A stretch of DNA of 64,000 bases from Rhodoferax mekongensis (GTDB taxonomy: Bacteria > Pseudomonadota > Gammaproteobacteria > Burkholderiales > Burkholderiaceae_C): contig NZ_CP132507.1 in NCBI RefSeq assembly GCF_032191775.1, forward strand, positions 3,373,001 through 3,437,000. The letters are read 5' to 3'. The position numbers and the translations under genes were made by a program. The notes under the pieces are model-generated. The model was not told where the DNA came from, ran no database searches, and worked only from the letters and a program-made list of their open reading frames with translations. This document shows positions 33,238-43,122 of this stretch, piece by piece. The first letter of the stretch is position 1, and each line of letters opens with the position of its first letter.

Positions 33238-34008
33238 TCAGTCCACCAGACGGCCGGAGACCAGTTTGAGCTGCCGGCTGCAGCGCGCCGCCAGCGTGGC
33301 ATCGTGCGTAACCAGCACAAACGCGGTGCCCTGCTCGCGCGCCAGCTGGAGCATGAGCTCAAACACGCCGTCTGCCGTGCTGCGGTCCAGGTTCCCGGTG
33401 GGCTCGTCGGCGAGCACGCAGTCGGGCCGGGTGACAAGTGCACGGGCGATCGCCACACGCTGGCGCTCCCCACCCGAGAGTTCGGCCGGGCGGTGGTGCA
33501 GGCGGTGCTCCAGCCCCACCAGTGCTAGCATTTTCATAGCTGCCTGCGCACATTCAGCGGGCGCCAGACGGCGAATTGTCAATGGCATGGCCACGTTGTC
33601 CAACGCGCTGAACTCAGGCAGCAAGTGGTGAAACTGGTAGACAAAACCAAGGTATTGGTTGCGCAAGCGCCCTTGCTCAGCGGCCGTAAGGTTGGCCAGC
33701 GACTGGCCCAGCAGCTCCACATTGCCGCTACTGGGCGCGTCCAGCCCGCCCATCAGGTGCAGCAAGGTGCTTTTGCCGGAGCCTGATGCACCCACGATGG
33801 CCAGCGTCTCGCCGCGGTGCACCTGCAGATCCACGCCTTGCAGCACCGTCACATCCAGGCGGCCTTCTTCAAAGCGTTTGGTCAGGCCGCGCACTTGCAG
33901 CACCACCTCACCGCCGGGGACAACAGCGACGGGAGCCGTCAACTCCGCCACCTGCTGGTACTGGGCTGCAGCCAATGCTTGTTCTACCGATGACACGGGC
34001 TTATTCAT
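33238..34008 (-). CDS. lolD: Lipoprotein-releasing ABC transporter ATPase LolD
   Basis: A 256-residue ABC ATPase: Walker [18 protein letters not shown]-loop [11 protein letters not shown], signature [15 protein letters not shown] and Walker [12 protein letters not shown]. The LolD/MacB group motif GGLDAPSSG is present. With the membrane protein encoded just upstream (8-bp overlap) it releases lipoproteins from the inner membrane to LolA. Curiously, bases 33524-33579 are a copy (R5) of the dispersed hairpin repeat, encoding part of the helical segment [20 protein letters not shown] without changing normal protein length. Confidence 0.93.
   Translation of the reverse strand: MNKPVSSVEQALAAAQYQQVAELTAPVAVVPGGEVVLQVRGLTKRFEEGRLDVTVLQGVDLQVHRGETLAIVGASGSGKSTLLHLMGGLDAPSSGNVELLGQSLANLTAAEQGRLRNQYLGFVYQFHHLLPEFSALDNVAMPLTIRRLAPAECAQAAMKMLALVGLEHRLHHRPAELSGGERQRVAIARALVTRPDCVLADEPTGNLDRSTADGVFELMLQLAREQGTAFVLVTHDATLAARCSRQLKLVSGRLVD
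33524..33579 (+). repeat. Hairpin repeat, copy R5, inside the lolD coding sequence
   Basis: GCTAGCATTTTCATAGCTGC, then CTGCGCACATT and GGGCGCCAG, match intergenic copies R2 and R7 over most positions, yet the whole stretch is translated on the opposite strand as part of LolD. The reading frame is intact. Confidence 0.6.
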
Positions 34009-35257
34009 AACGCAAGGCCTCCGCCGGGTTCACGCGGCTGGCGCGCCAGCTCGGGTACAGGGTGGCCACAAAGGCCATCAACAAGGAGATCACGGCAATC
34101 GGGACGATGTCACCCTGCTGCGGTTCGCTCGGCATACGGCTGATGAGGTAAATGTCTTTGGGCAGAAAGCTCGCACCCAGCGCCTGCTCCAGCGCGGGCA
34201 CGATCACATCGATATTGAAAGCCACGCCCAGCCCCAGCAACAGACCGGCCAAGGTGCCGATCACGCCCACCATGGCACCTTGCACCACAAAAATGCCCAT
34301 GATGCTGCCCGGGCTCGCGCCCAGCGTGCGCAGGATGGCAATGTCAGCACGTTTGTCGGTCACCGTCATCACCAGGGTGGATACCAGGTTGAACGCAGCC
34401 ACTGCCACGATGAGGGTGAGGATGATGAACATCATGCGTTTTTCGACCTGCACGGCCGCGAACCAGCTGCGGTTCTGGCGCGTCCAGTCGCGCAGCACCA
34501 GGTCACCACTGAGGCTGCGGGCGAGCTGGTCAGCCACCTCGCGGGCTTGGTGCAGGTCCTTGAGCTTGAGGCGCACGCCGCTGGGGCCTTCGAGCCGGAA
34601 GATGCGGGCGGCGTCTTCCCAGTGCAAAAGGGCCAGGGCCGAGTCGTATTCGTAGTGACCGGAATCGAAGGTGCCCACCACCGTCATTTGCTTCAAGCGT
34701 GGCACCACACCGGCCGGTGTCACTTGTCCGCTGGGCGCCACCAGCGTGACCTTGTCGCCCACCCGCACACCCATGCTGCGGGCCAGCTCGCCGCCCAGCA
34801 CCACCCCGAACTCGCCGGGCACCAGCCGGGCAAGCGCCTCCTGCTGGGCGCCGGTGGCAAAGTCGCTCACCTGAGGCTCCAGGGCCGGGTCTATGCCGCG
34901 CACCATGGCGCCCTTCATTTCTTCCCCACGCGCGATCAGTGCTTGCGCCGCAATAAAGGGGGCCGCGCCTATGACTTGAGGATTCTCTTTGGCTTGGGCC
35001 ATGGTGGTGGCCACATTGGGCAAGGCCTGTCCATCAGCGGCATACACCTCAATATGGGACACCACACCGAGCATGCGGTCACGCACTTCTTTCTGAAAGC
35101 CGTTCATCACGCTGAGCACAATGATCAGGGCGGCTACGCCCAGCGAAATGCCCAGCATGGACACGCCGGAGATGAAAGAGATAAAGCCGTTACGCCGGGT
35201 GGCGCGGCCAGCGCGGGTATAGCGCCAGCCAATCGTCAGCTCAAAGGGGAGTTGCAT
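34001..35257 (-). CDS. lolC: Lipoprotein-releasing system membrane protein LolC/LolE
   Basis: A 418-residue permease with one N-terminal membrane helix, a large periplasmic domain (about 50-265) and three C-terminal helices ([38 protein letters not shown] and [18 protein letters not shown]). It begins [14 protein letters not shown] and has [20 protein letters not shown], as in LolC/LolE. Only one such gene is present beside lolD, so the complex here is probably a homodimeric LolF-like form or the second subunit is elsewhere. It overlaps lolD by eight bases. Confidence 0.92.
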   Translation of the reverse strand: MQLPFELTIGWRYTRAGRATRRNGFISFISGVSMLGISLGVAALIIVLSVMNGFQKEVRDRMLGVVSHIEVYAADGQALPNVATTMAQAKENPQVIGAAPFIAAQALIARGEEMKGAMVRGIDPALEPQVSDFATGAQQEALARLVPGEFGVVLGGELARSMGVRVGDKVTLVAPSGQVTPAGVVPRLKQMTVVGTFDSGHYEYDSALALLHWEDAARIFRLEGPSGVRLKLKDLHQAREVADQLARSLSGDLVLRDWTRQNRSWFAAVQVEKRMMFIILTLIVAVAAFNLVSTLVMTVTDKRADIAILRTLGASPGSIMGIFVVQGAMVGVIGTLAGLLLGLGVAFNIDVIVPALEQALGASFLPKDIYLISRMPSEPQQGDIVPIAVISLLMAFVATLYPSWRASRVNPAEALRYE

Positions 35258-35317
35258 GGAAGGTTACAAAGTGCTTCAAACGGCGGATTGTGGCATCCAT
35301 GCAGGACAATCCTGTGT

Positions 35318-36262
35318 ATGCACACCCTTATTCCCTTCGCAGCACCGGCCGGCCCGCAGTGCCAGGAAGCTCTGACCCGCCTGGAGCTCCCGTATCTGGC
35401 GGAATTGCTGGAATTGTTGACCCCCACCCCGCCGCTGCTGGGTGCCGAAGACTCGCTCTCTCCCTTGTTTGAGCGGGTGCATGCCAAAAGCCTGGGGTTG
35501 CAAGGAGCTGACGGTTTGCTGCCCTGGGCTGCGCTGGACGCCCGCCAATTGGGCCTCACCCGCACCCACGGCGACAACGGCTGGGCCTGGATCACGCCCT
35601 GCCATTGGCAGATCAATTCAGACCACGTGGCCATGGACCACCCTGAGGCCCTGGCGCTGGACGCCCACGAGATTGACGCCTTGCGTCACGCCATGCAGCC
35701 CTACTTTGCCGAAGACGGCATCACCCTGCATGCCCTGAACCACCACACCTGGCTGGCCCAAGGCGAGCTGCTGCGCGACTTGCCCACCGCCTCGCTGGCC
35801 CGGGCCTGTGGCCCACGGGTGGACCAATGGATGCCCCGCGCCCCGCAGGCCCGCAGCCTGCGCCGCCTGCAAAACGAAATGCAGATGCTGCTCTACCGCC
35901 ACCCGGTGAACGACGCGCGGGCGGCCCAGCGGCGGCTCACGGTCAACTCCTTCTGGATCAGCGGCACCGGCGCTTTGCCTCAGGGTGCCCTGGAAAAGTC
36001 CGACACCATGTCGGTGCAGCACAGCCTCGAAGCGACCGCCTTGCGCGACGACGCTCACGCTTGGACACAAGCATGGCAAACGCTGGATGCAACCTTGCTA
36101 TCCACCCTGCTGCGCCAGGCCAAAGCGGGCCAAGCCTTTGAACTGACCCTGTGCGGTGAGCGCATGGCCGCCAGCTTTGTGCTTCAAAACACGGCCTGGT
36201 GGAACCGCATCCAGCGCCGCTTCACGACGCCCACGCCGGCTGAATTACTGGCCACCCTCTGA
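35318..36262 (+). CDS. RpfE-type conserved protein upstream of recJ
   Basis: A 314-residue cytosolic protein. By gene order and overall appearance it belongs to the group annotated as regulatory protein RpfE type (or as a phosphoglycerate-mutase-like protein) that precedes recJ in Burkholderiales and Xanthomonas. It is rich in Trp and His (WAWITPCHWQINSDHVAMDH) and shows no known catalytic motif. The ATG at 35318 is the first sensible start; the same frame is open far upstream only as an antisense artefact across lolC. recJ follows 19 bp later. Confidence 0.75.
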   Translation: MHTLIPFAAPAGPQCQEALTRLELPYLAELLELLTPTPPLLGAEDSLSPLFERVHAKSLGLQGADGLLPWAALDARQLGLTRTHGDNGWAWITPCHWQINSDHVAMDHPEALALDAHEIDALRHAMQPYFAEDGITLHALNHHTWLAQGELLRDLPTASLARACGPRVDQWMPRAPQARSLRRLQNEMQMLLYRHPVNDARAAQRRLTVNSFWISGTGALPQGALEKSDTMSVQHSLEATALRDDAHAWTQAWQTLDATLLSTLLRQAKAGQAFELTLCGERMAASFVLQNTAWWNRIQRRFTTPTPAELLATL

Positions 36263-36281
36263 GCGCAAGAACTTTGAGCCT

Positions 36282-37991
36282 ATGAAAATAGTCCCCCGCG
36301 ACATTCCCCCCCGCGCCGCCTGGGCCCTCGAGCAAGCCGGCCTGCACCCGCTCCTGGCCCGCCTGTATGCCGCACGCGGTGTAACCGGCAAAGACGAGTT
36401 GGACGACGCCTTGGGCAAACTCCTGCCGCCGCAAGGCTTGCTGGGTGCCGACCGCGCCGCCGTGCTGCTGGCCGATGCGATTGCGCAAGACAAAAAGCTC
36501 TGTGTGGTGGCGGACTATGACTGTGACGGTGCCACCGCCTGTGCCGTGGCCGTGCGCGGACTGCGCCTGCTGGGCGCCCGCCATGTGGACTATCTGGTGC
36601 CCGACCGCGTGGTGGATGGCTACGGCCTGACTGCCCCCATCAGCGAACGGGTCAAGAAATCCGGCGCCGATGTATTGATCACCGTGGACAACGGCATCGC
36701 CAGCGTGGACGGCGTGGCCCGTGCCAAAGCACTGGGTCTGCAAGTGCTGGTCACCGACCACCACTTGCCCGGTAGCGAGTTGCCGGATGCGGACGTGATC
36801 GTCAACCCCAACCAGCCGGGCTGCACGTTTGAGAGCAAGTCCATGGCCGGGGTGGGCGTCATGTTCTACACCCTGCTGGCGCTGCGCTCCGAGCTGCGCA
36901 ACCGCGGCGTGTTTGATGCCGCCACACAACCCAAGCTGGACACCCTGCTGCCTTTGGTGGCGCTGGGTACGGTGGCCGATGTGGTCAAGCTCGATGCCAA
37001 CAACCGCCGCCTCGTAGCCCAAGGGCTCAAACGGGTGCGGGCGCTCGCCATGCCTGCGGGACTAGCTAGCCTTTTTATAGCAGCGGGACGCAAAGCGGAA
37101 GTGGCCACCACCTTCGATTTCGGCTTTGCACTGGGGCCGCGCATCAATGCCGCCGGCCGCTTGAGCGATATGACCCTGGGCATCGAATGCCTGCTGACGG
37201 ACGACTCTGGGCGCGCTGATGAACTGGCCAAGATGCTGGACGGCATCAACCGTGAGCGCCGCGAGATTGAAGGCGACATGCGCGAACAGGCCATGATGAT
37301 TGCGGAGAGCCTGTTCGACGAAGGCGATGAGCCTCCACCTGCCATTTGCGTGTTCGACCCCGACTTCCACGAAGGCGTGGTGGGCATTGTGGCCAGCCGC
37401 ATCAAGGACAAGTTGCACCGCCCCACGTTCGTATTTGCTGCCAGCGCCGCCGAAGGCAAAGAGCACGAACTCAAGGGCTCCGGGCGCAGCATTCCCGGCT
37501 TCCATTTGCGTGACGCGCTGGACCTGGTGGCCAAGCGCTACCCCGGCGTCATCCTGCGCTTCGGTGGCCACGCCATGGCGGCAGGCTGCACGGTGGCGGA
37601 AGAGTTTTTTGACGATTTTGAGAACGGCATGAACGAGGTGGCCCAGGAATGGCTGGACGCCGCCACGCTGACCCGCCGCATGGAAACCGATGGCCCCTTG
37701 GCTGCCGAATACCGCCGCGTGGATCTGGTGGACGCCTTGCACAAAGAGGTGTGGGGCCAGGGCTTTGCCGCTCCCACCTTCAGCGAAGAGGTGGAGGTCG
37801 TCTCCCAGCGCCTGGTGGGTGAAAAGCACCTCGCGCTCAAACTCAAGCACCAGGGCGAGCCGGTGGACGGCATCTGGTTCGGGCACACCGAGCCGCTGCC
37901 CCCCAAGGTCACATTGGCTTTCCGCCTGGACGCCGACGAGTGGAACGGCGTGCGTCGCGTGCGCTTTCTGGTCGAAGGGGCGCAGGTGTGA
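36282..37991 (+). CDS. recJ: Single-stranded-DNA-specific exonuclease RecJ
   Basis: A 569-residue DHH-family nuclease. Conserved motifs: VVADYDCDGATACAV (motif I), VDNGIAS, TDHHLPG (DHH), LVALGTVADVV, GFALGPRINAAGRL and the DHHA1 part GSGRSIPGFHLRDAL with RFGGHAMAAGC. It degrades single-stranded DNA 5'-3' in recombination and mismatch repair. An extra short stretch, LASLFIAAGRKAEV, before the GFALGPRINAAGR motif corresponds to a partial hairpin repeat (R8). The stop overlaps the next gene start by four bases. Confidence 0.96.
   Translation: MKIVPRDIPPRAAWALEQAGLHPLLARLYAARGVTGKDELDDALGKLLPPQGLLGADRAAVLLADAIAQDKKLCVVADYDCDGATACAVAVRGLRLLGARHVDYLVPDRVVDGYGLTAPISERVKKSGADVLITVDNGIASVDGVARAKALGLQVLVTDHHLPGSELPDADVIVNPNQPGCTFESKSMAGVGVMFYTLLALRSELRNRGVFDAATQPKLDTLLPLVALGTVADVVKLDANNRRLVAQGLKRVRALAMPAGLASLFIAAGRKAEVATTFDFGFALGPRINAAGRLSDMTLGIECLLTDDSGRADELAKMLDGINRERREIEGDMREQAMMIAESLFDEGDEPPPAICVFDPDFHEGVVGIVASRIKDKLHRPTFVFAASAAEGKEHELKGSGRSIPGFHLRDALDLVAKRYPGVILRFGGHAMAAGCTVAEEFFDDFENGMNEVAQEWLDAATLTRRMETDGPLAAEYRRVDLVDALHKEVWGQGFAAPTFSEEVEVVSQRLVGEKHLALKLKHQGEPVDGIWFGHTEPLPPKVTLAFRLDADEWNGVRRVRFLVEGAQV
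37065..37092 (+). repeat. Partial hairpin repeat, copy R8, inside recJ
   Basis: GCTAGCCTTTTTATAGCAGC resembles the left end of the repeat family (GCTAT...TTTTATAGCTGC in R7). Only the first 28 or so bases are recognisable. It is translated in frame as LASLFIAAG. This is a weak match and could be chance. Confidence 0.35.
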
Positions 37992-38884
37992 ACCTGCAAG
38001 GTATGAGCCTGCCGGGTGCGCGGGCTTTTGCCGCAGCCCTGACGCCCGCCCAGCGCGAGTTTCTGGCGGACGCCGCACGGCGCGCCAATGCCGAACCACT
38101 GCTTCATCTGCACACCTTTTGGATCAGCGGCGGTGGCTCTGCAGAGCCACTGCAACTGGGACGCATGGAACCGGAACGGGCCGCCCTGCTCGCCACCCTG
38201 TTGCCGGACTGCCACTGTCAGGCTGACGGCGAAACCGCTGGCCTGCATTGGCAGGCGCTGGCCTTGCCTGCAAATGAACGCAGTGCCTTGCTGCAAGCCG
38301 CCCTGGAGCAATGCCATGCGCGCGGCCTGGTGCACGGCTGGCGCAACGAGGCTTTTGCCTTCTGGCACCACGACTGTCTGGTGCCGCCCGATGATGAACA
38401 GCCGCCGCTGCTGGCGGTGGAGCGCGCGGGTTTTCGCTTTCTGGGGATGCGCAGCCATGCGGTGCATATCAACGGCTTCACCCCGGACGGGCGCCTGTGG
38501 TGCGGGCGCCGCGCGCTCACCAAAGCCACCGACCCGGGCCTGCTGGACAACGTGACCGCGGGCGGTTTGCCGGCCGGTGAATCACCTCTAGGCTGTGCCC
38601 TGCGCGAGTTGCAGGAAGAAGCAGGCGCCGTCTTGGAAGACGCACACACCCTGCACGATGCCGGGCTCGTGCGCACCGCCCGCATGGATGCTGGCGGCTG
38701 GCATGACGAAACCCTGCTGGTCTACAACTGGGCGTGCGCGAACGGCTGGGAGCCTGCCAACCGGGACGGTGAAGTAGCTGGCTTTGTGTGCCTGAACGCC
38801 GCCCAGACCTTGGCACAAATAGAAGCCGGCGCGTTCACCCAAGATGCCGTGGCCTCGCTGGCTCAAGGCTTGGGCCTGTTGTGA
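37988..38884 (+). CDS. Nudix hydrolase, DUF4743-type
   Basis: A 298-residue protein with an N-terminal DUF4743-like domain and a canonical Nudix box GGLPAGESPLGCALRELQEE followed by AGA, matching G-x5-E-x7-REUxEExGU. Related proteins include thiamine pyrophosphokinase-associated Nudix enzymes, but the substrate is unknown. The GTG start at 37988 overlaps the recJ stop (GTGA) and has GAAGGGG upstream; the ATG at 38003 is an alternative. Coupling to recJ suggests co-expression only. Confidence 0.85.
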   Translation: MNLQGMSLPGARAFAAALTPAQREFLADAARRANAEPLLHLHTFWISGGGSAEPLQLGRMEPERAALLATLLPDCHCQADGETAGLHWQALALPANERSALLQAALEQCHARGLVHGWRNEAFAFWHHDCLVPPDDEQPPLLAVERAGFRFLGMRSHAVHINGFTPDGRLWCGRRALTKATDPGLLDNVTAGGLPAGESPLGCALRELQEEAGAVLEDAHTLHDAGLVRTARMDAGGWHDETLLVYNWACANGWEPANRDGEVAGFVCLNAAQTLAQIEAGAFTQDAVASLAQGLGLL

Positions 38885-38926
38885 CACAGACAGGCGCTAC
38901 CATGTGCGCTCGCCACTAGAAGCCCC

Positions 38927-39955
38927 ATGCCTCGCCCACCGATGAACCACCCCGCGCAGAATTACGGTGCAGACCCCAGCGGCCTGATTTACGGATTTGT
39001 GTTTGATGCCGAGGGTGCCGGTACGCCCACCGGCAGCGACGAAGCCTTGCAGTGGCTGCAGAACCCACCGACGGAGCCGGGTGGCTTTGTGTGGCTGCAT
39101 TTCAACCTGTCGCACACCGCCAGCAGCAAGTGGCTCAAAGACAATCTGCAACTCTCAGACCTGTTCCATGAATCGCTGACGGACGGCTCCCGCTCCACCC
39201 GCGTGGAACTGGACGACGACATGCTGGTCGCCGTGGTCAACGATGTGAGCTACGACTTTGCGTTTGAGCCGTCTGACATATCTACCCTCTGGCTATCAGT
39301 CGGCCCGCGCCTGGTGGTCAGTGCCCGCCTGCAACCGCTGCGCTCCATAGACCGCTTGCGCGACGCCGTACGTCGGGGCGAAAAGGTGATGACCCCGGTG
39401 GCCCTGCTGGTGCACCTGATGCATGACCAGGGCGATGTGCTGATCAATATCGTGCGCAACACCACCGCCCGGGTCGACGAAATTGAAGACAGCCTGCTCG
39501 CCGGCCGGCTGGAGCCCAAACGCGCCAACCTCGGTGCCTTGCGCCGGCTGCTGGTGCGCTTGCAGCGCTTGCTGGCGCCAGAACCTGCTGCCCTGTTCCG
39601 CCTGCTGCGCAAGCCCCCGGAATGGATTGGCGAGGAGGACATTGGCGACCTGCGCCAATCCACCGAAGAGTTCAACGTGGCGCTCAGCGACATGGCCGCG
39701 CTGCAGGAACGCATCAAGTTGCTGCAGGAAGAAATTGCCGGCCGCGTGGCCGAGGCCAACAACCGCAGCCTGTTCGTGCTGACCATCGTGACCGTGCTTG
39801 CCTTGCCCATCAACATCATTGCAGGCTTGCTGGGCATGAACGTGGGCGGCATCCCGCTGGCGGAACACCCGCATGGCTTCTGGTGGATCGTGGCACTCAT
39901 CGTCAGTTTCACAGCCGTTGCCGCCTTCATTGCCTTGCGCAAGCCGCGGGACTAG
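38927..39955 (+). CDS. CorA/ZntB-family divalent metal transporter
   Basis: A 342-residue protein with a large cytosolic domain and two C-terminal membrane helices (FVLTIVTVLALPINIIAGLL and FWWIVALIVSFTAVAAFIAL). The pore motif is GMNVGG, the GMN signature of the CorA superfamily; the context GMNVGGIP is most like ZntB, a zinc transporter, but magnesium transport cannot be excluded. It starts MPRPPMNHPAQNYGADPSGL, with an alternative ATG five codons in. Confidence 0.9.
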   Translation: MPRPPMNHPAQNYGADPSGLIYGFVFDAEGAGTPTGSDEALQWLQNPPTEPGGFVWLHFNLSHTASSKWLKDNLQLSDLFHESLTDGSRSTRVELDDDMLVAVVNDVSYDFAFEPSDISTLWLSVGPRLVVSARLQPLRSIDRLRDAVRRGEKVMTPVALLVHLMHDQGDVLINIVRNTTARVDEIEDSLLAGRLEPKRANLGALRRLLVRLQRLLAPEPAALFRLLRKPPEWIGEEDIGDLRQSTEEFNVALSDMAALQERIKLLQEEIAGRVAEANNRSLFVLTIVTVLALPINIIAGLLGMNVGGIPLAEHPHGFWWIVALIVSFTAVAAFIALRKPRD

Positions 39956-39966
39956 GCGATTACAAG

Positions 39967-40022
39967 CCATTTTGGCCTCTGGCGCCTATGGAATATGCGC
40001 GAGTAGCTCCTGAATTCATAGC
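39967..40022 (-). repeat. Hairpin repeat, copy R6
   Basis: On the minus strand GCTATGAATTCAGGAGCTAC, TCGCGCATATT and GGCGCCAGAGGC align closely with R1 and R2. It occupies the intergenic space between the CorA-like and SDR genes and ends 18 bp before the SDR start. Confidence 0.7.
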
Positions 40023-40040
40023 AAGTTAACGGAAGTACCC

Positions 40041-40805
40041 ATGTCCACATCCCGATTGCATCTCACCATCCTGACCGGCGCATCGCGCGGCATGGGTCTG
40101 GCCATGGCGCAACAACTGCTGCAACCCGGCCACCAATTGCTTTGCCTCTCGCGCAACACCCCACCCGCATTGGAGCAAGCAGCCCACGACTCAGGAGCCC
40201 TGCTGGAACAATGGAATGTCGACTTGGCGGACGGCGCTAGCGCAGCAGAGCGCCTGAGTGCGTGGCTACAGGCATTGCCGGCCCATCGCTACGCCAGTGC
40301 CACGCTGATCAACAACGCAGGCGTCATTCCCGCCTTGGTGCCGCTGCGTGACAGCGCCCCGACCGACCTGGCCCATGCCCTGCGCGTGGGCCTGGAAGCG
40401 CCCATGCAGCTGTGCGCCGCTTTTCTGGCGGCCACCCGCGAATGGAAAGTGCCGCGCAAGGTGCTGAACGTGTCGTCCGGCCTGGGCCGGCGCGCCATGG
40501 CCTCGCAAGCCGGCTACTGCGCGGCCAAAGCGGGCATGGACCATTTCACCCGCTGCCTGGCCATGGACGAAGCCTTGATTCCCCATGGTGCCAAAGTCTG
40601 TTCACTGGCCCCCGGGGTGATAGACACCGACATGCAAGTCCAGCTGCGCAGCGCCGATGCCGCGCAGTTTCCCGACCGGGACAGCTTTGAAGGCCTGAAA
40701 ACCCATGGTCAACTCACCAGCCCCGAAGAGGCCGCGCGCCGCGTACTGGCCTACCTGGCCCGCCCTGATTTCGGTGAACAGCCAGTGGCCGACGTGCGGG
40801 GCTAG
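40041..40805 (+). CDS. SDR oxidoreductase (sepiapterin reductase / YueD-like)
   Basis: A 254-residue short-chain dehydrogenase: cofactor motif TGASRGMGLAMAQQL, NNAG, catalytic NVSSGLGRRAMASQAGYCAAK with Tyr and Lys, and SLAPGVIDTDMQVQLRS. The overall pattern resembles sepiapterin reductase/benzil reductase (YueD). It is NADPH-dependent, to judge from the Arg after the first strand (LCLSRN). The substrate is not known. The upstream 85 bp is mostly hairpin repeat R6. Confidence 0.88.
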   Translation: MSTSRLHLTILTGASRGMGLAMAQQLLQPGHQLLCLSRNTPPALEQAAHDSGALLEQWNVDLADGASAAERLSAWLQALPAHRYASATLINNAGVIPALVPLRDSAPTDLAHALRVGLEAPMQLCAAFLAATREWKVPRKVLNVSSGLGRRAMASQAGYCAAKAGMDHFTRCLAMDEALIPHGAKVCSLAPGVIDTDMQVQLRSADAAQFPDRDSFEGLKTHGQLTSPEEAARRVLAYLARPDFGEQPVADVRG

Positions 40806-40832
40806 CCCGCCACATCGTCGTTCGTTGAACGC

Positions 40833-41750
40833 CTAATAGATCTCCGGCACGTACATGTCTGCGGGCACCGGGTGGCGCTCGTAGTCCTTGTTGCGCACAC
40901 GTTCCGGCAGTTCCACCGGAGGGTGAGGAATTTCCTCGTAGGGCATTTGACTGAGCAAATGGTGAATGCAGTTCAGGCGGGCCTTCTTTTTGTCCACGGC
41001 TTGTACCACCCACCAAGGAGCCTCCGGAATATGGGTGCGCTCCAGCATGGCTTCCTTGGCGTGGGTGTAAGCCTCCCAGCGCACGCGGGACTGCAGGTCC
41101 ATGGGGCTCAATTTCCACTGCTTGAGCGGGTCGTGAATGCGGCCCAGAAAGCGGGTGTGTTGCTCTTCATCCGAAATGGAGAACCAATACTTGATGACCT
41201 GGATGCCTGAGCGCACCAGCATCTTTTCGAACTCCGGAACGGTACGGAAAAACTCTTCGAGCTGCTCGTCGTTGCAAAAGCCCATGACGCGCTCGACCCC
41301 TGCGCGGTTGTACCAGCTGCGGTCAAACAGCACGATTTCGCCGGCCGCAGGCAAATGGCTCACATAGCGCTGGAAGTACCACTGGGTACGTTCGCGGTCG
41401 TTAGGCGCAGGCAGCGCTGCCACACGGCACACACGGGGGTTGAGGCGCTGGGTAATGCGCTTGATGGCGCCACCCTTGCCGGCCGCATCGCGGCCCTCAA
41501 ATATCACCACCACTTTGTGGCCGGTCGCCACCACCCAGTCCTGCAGCTTGACCAGCTCGCCCTGCATGCGGAAAAGCTCGCGGAAATAAGTGCGGCGGTC
41601 CTGTCTTTGTTGGGCACTCAGCTCAGGACTCAGGCCATCGGCCAGTTCGTCCTGGTTGTGGTCGTCGAGCTCCATTTCCAGCTCTTCGTCATAGCTGTCC
41701 AACATGTCGCTGCGGATGCGACGGATCATTTCTTCTTCACTGGAACTCAA
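40833..41750 (-). CDS. ppk2: Polyphosphate kinase 2 family protein
   Basis: A PPK2-family kinase of about 305 residues. It has the Walker A motif FEGRDAAGKGG, Walker B/lid VLFDRSWYNRAGVERVMGF and the family segments RVAALPAP and RWEAYTHAKEAML. PPK2 enzymes transfer phosphate between polyphosphate and nucleotides. An acidic N-terminal region (SYDEELEMELDDHNQDELAD) precedes the domain. The start is uncertain: a TTG at 41750 has GGAG at good spacing, an ATG at 41729 is possible, and the frame is open to 41882. It is divergent from bktB. Confidence 0.9.
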   Translation of the reverse strand: MSSSEEEMIRRIRSDMLDSYDEELEMELDDHNQDELADGLSPELSAQQRQDRRTYFRELFRMQGELVKLQDWVVATGHKVVVIFEGRDAAGKGGAIKRITQRLNPRVCRVAALPAPNDRERTQWYFQRYVSHLPAAGEIVLFDRSWYNRAGVERVMGFCNDEQLEEFFRTVPEFEKMLVRSGIQVIKYWFSISDEEQHTRFLGRIHDPLKQWKLSPMDLQSRVRWEAYTHAKEAMLERTHIPEAPWWVVQAVDKKKARLNCIHHLLSQMPYEEIPHPPVELPERVRNKDYERHPVPADMYVPEIY

Positions 41751-41909
41751 GGGCAACTCCTGGACGGACAGATTTTTGACACCCTGAGGGTAGGTACCTC
41801 TAATGTCGATTTCATGACAAAACCATGACCTGACGAACCGTAAGATGCCTGTATTCCAAGCGGCGCACACTGCGTGCTGCACCCACTTTGATTGATAGAG
41901 GAGCCTTGT

Positions 41910-43097
41910 ATGTCCCGTGAAGTCGTCGTCGTCAGCGCTGTGCGCACCGCCATTGGTACCTTTGGCGGCAGCCTCAAAGACATTCCCCCCACCGATCTGG
42001 CCGCCCAGGTGGTGCGCGAATCACTGGCCCGCGCCCATGTCGAAGGCAAGGACGTGGGTCACGTGGTGTTCGGGCATGTGGTGAACACCGAACCCAAGGA
42101 CATGTACCTCAGCCGTGTCGCTGCCATCAACGGTGGCTGCGCCCAGGAGACACCGGCCTACAACGTGAACCGCCTGTGTGGCTCGGGCCTGCAGGCCATC
42201 GTCAACGCCAGCCAAAGCATTTTGTTGGGCGATGCCGATGTGGCCATTGGGGGTGGCGCTGAAAACATGAGCCGCGCGCCCTTTGCCAGCCTCAACATGC
42301 GCTGGGGTGCCCGCATGGGTGACACCAAGATGGTGGACATGATGATCGGCGCGTTGCACGACCCCTTCCACACCATCCACATGGGCGTGACCGCAGAGAA
42401 CATTGCCGCCAAGTGGGGTATCAGCCGCGAAGAACAGGACGCTCTGGCGGTGGAGAGCCACCAGCGTGCCCAAAAGGCCACTGCGGCTGGCTACTTCACC
42501 AGCCAGATTACGCCCGTTTTGCTGAAAAGCAAAAAAGGCGAAGTGGCCTACGTGACCGACGAGCACTTCCGCCCCGACTGCAAGCTCGAAGACATGACCA
42601 AGCTGAAACCCGTTTTCATCAAGGAAAACGGCACCGTGACCGCGGGCAACGCCTCCGGCATCAATGACGCCGCCGCTGCCGTGGTGCTCATGGAAAAGAG
42701 CGTGGCCCAAGCCCGTGGCTTGAAGCCACTGGCTCGCCTCGTGGCCTACGCCCACGCTGGCGTGGACCCCAAATACATGGGCATCGGCCCCGTGCCCGCC
42801 ACCAAACTGGCCTTGCAAAAAGCCGGTTTGACGGTGAACGACCTGGATGTAATTGAAGCCAACGAAGCTTTTGCAGCCCAGGCCTGCGCGGTCACCAAAG
42901 ACCTGGGTCTGGACCCGGCCAAGGTCAACCCCAATGGCTCCGGCATCTCGTTGGGCCACCCGATTGGGGCAACCGGCGCATTAATTACCGTGAAAGCTTT
43001 GTATGAGCTGGAGCGCATCAACGGCCGCTATGCGCTGGTGACCATGTGCATTGGCGGCGGCCAGGGTATTGCCGCGATTTTCGAGCGCGACCGCTAA
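41910..43097 (+). CDS. bktB: Acetyl-CoA acyltransferase / beta-ketothiolase (BktB-like)
   Basis: A 395-residue thiolase, very similar throughout to what I remember of Ralstonia eutropha BktB. It starts [20 protein letters not shown], has the active-site cysteine in [27 protein letters not shown] with the catalytic His, and the second cysteine in [11 protein letters not shown]. It condenses acetyl-CoA with acyl-CoA for PHA precursor synthesis or cleaves 3-ketoacyl-CoA. GAGGAG upstream fixes the start at 41910. No phaB or phaC is adjacent, but a phasin-like gene is in the window. Confidence 0.95.
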   Translation: MSREVVVVSAVRTAIGTFGGSLKDIPPTDLAAQVVRESLARAHVEGKDVGHVVFGHVVNTEPKDMYLSRVAAINGGCAQETPAYNVNRLCGSGLQAIVNASQSILLGDADVAIGGGAENMSRAPFASLNMRWGARMGDTKMVDMMIGALHDPFHTIHMGVTAENIAAKWGISREEQDALAVESHQRAQKATAAGYFTSQITPVLLKSKKGEVAYVTDEHFRPDCKLEDMTKLKPVFIKENGTVTAGNASGINDAAAAVVLMEKSVAQARGLKPLARLVAYAHAGVDPKYMGIGPVPATKLALQKAGLTVNDLDVIEANEAFAAQACAVTKDLGLDPAKVNPNGSGISLGHPIGATGALITVKALYELERINGRYALVTMCIGGGQGIAAIFERDR

Positions 43098-43122
43098 GCG
43101 CTAATCACCAAGGTGGGCCTGT

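Noticed and set aside
33659-35317. Long plus-strand open frame continuous with the RpfE-type gene
   Set aside because: It runs antisense through lolD and lolC, has His/Gln-rich low-complexity translation and no family features; only the part from 35318 is taken as a gene.
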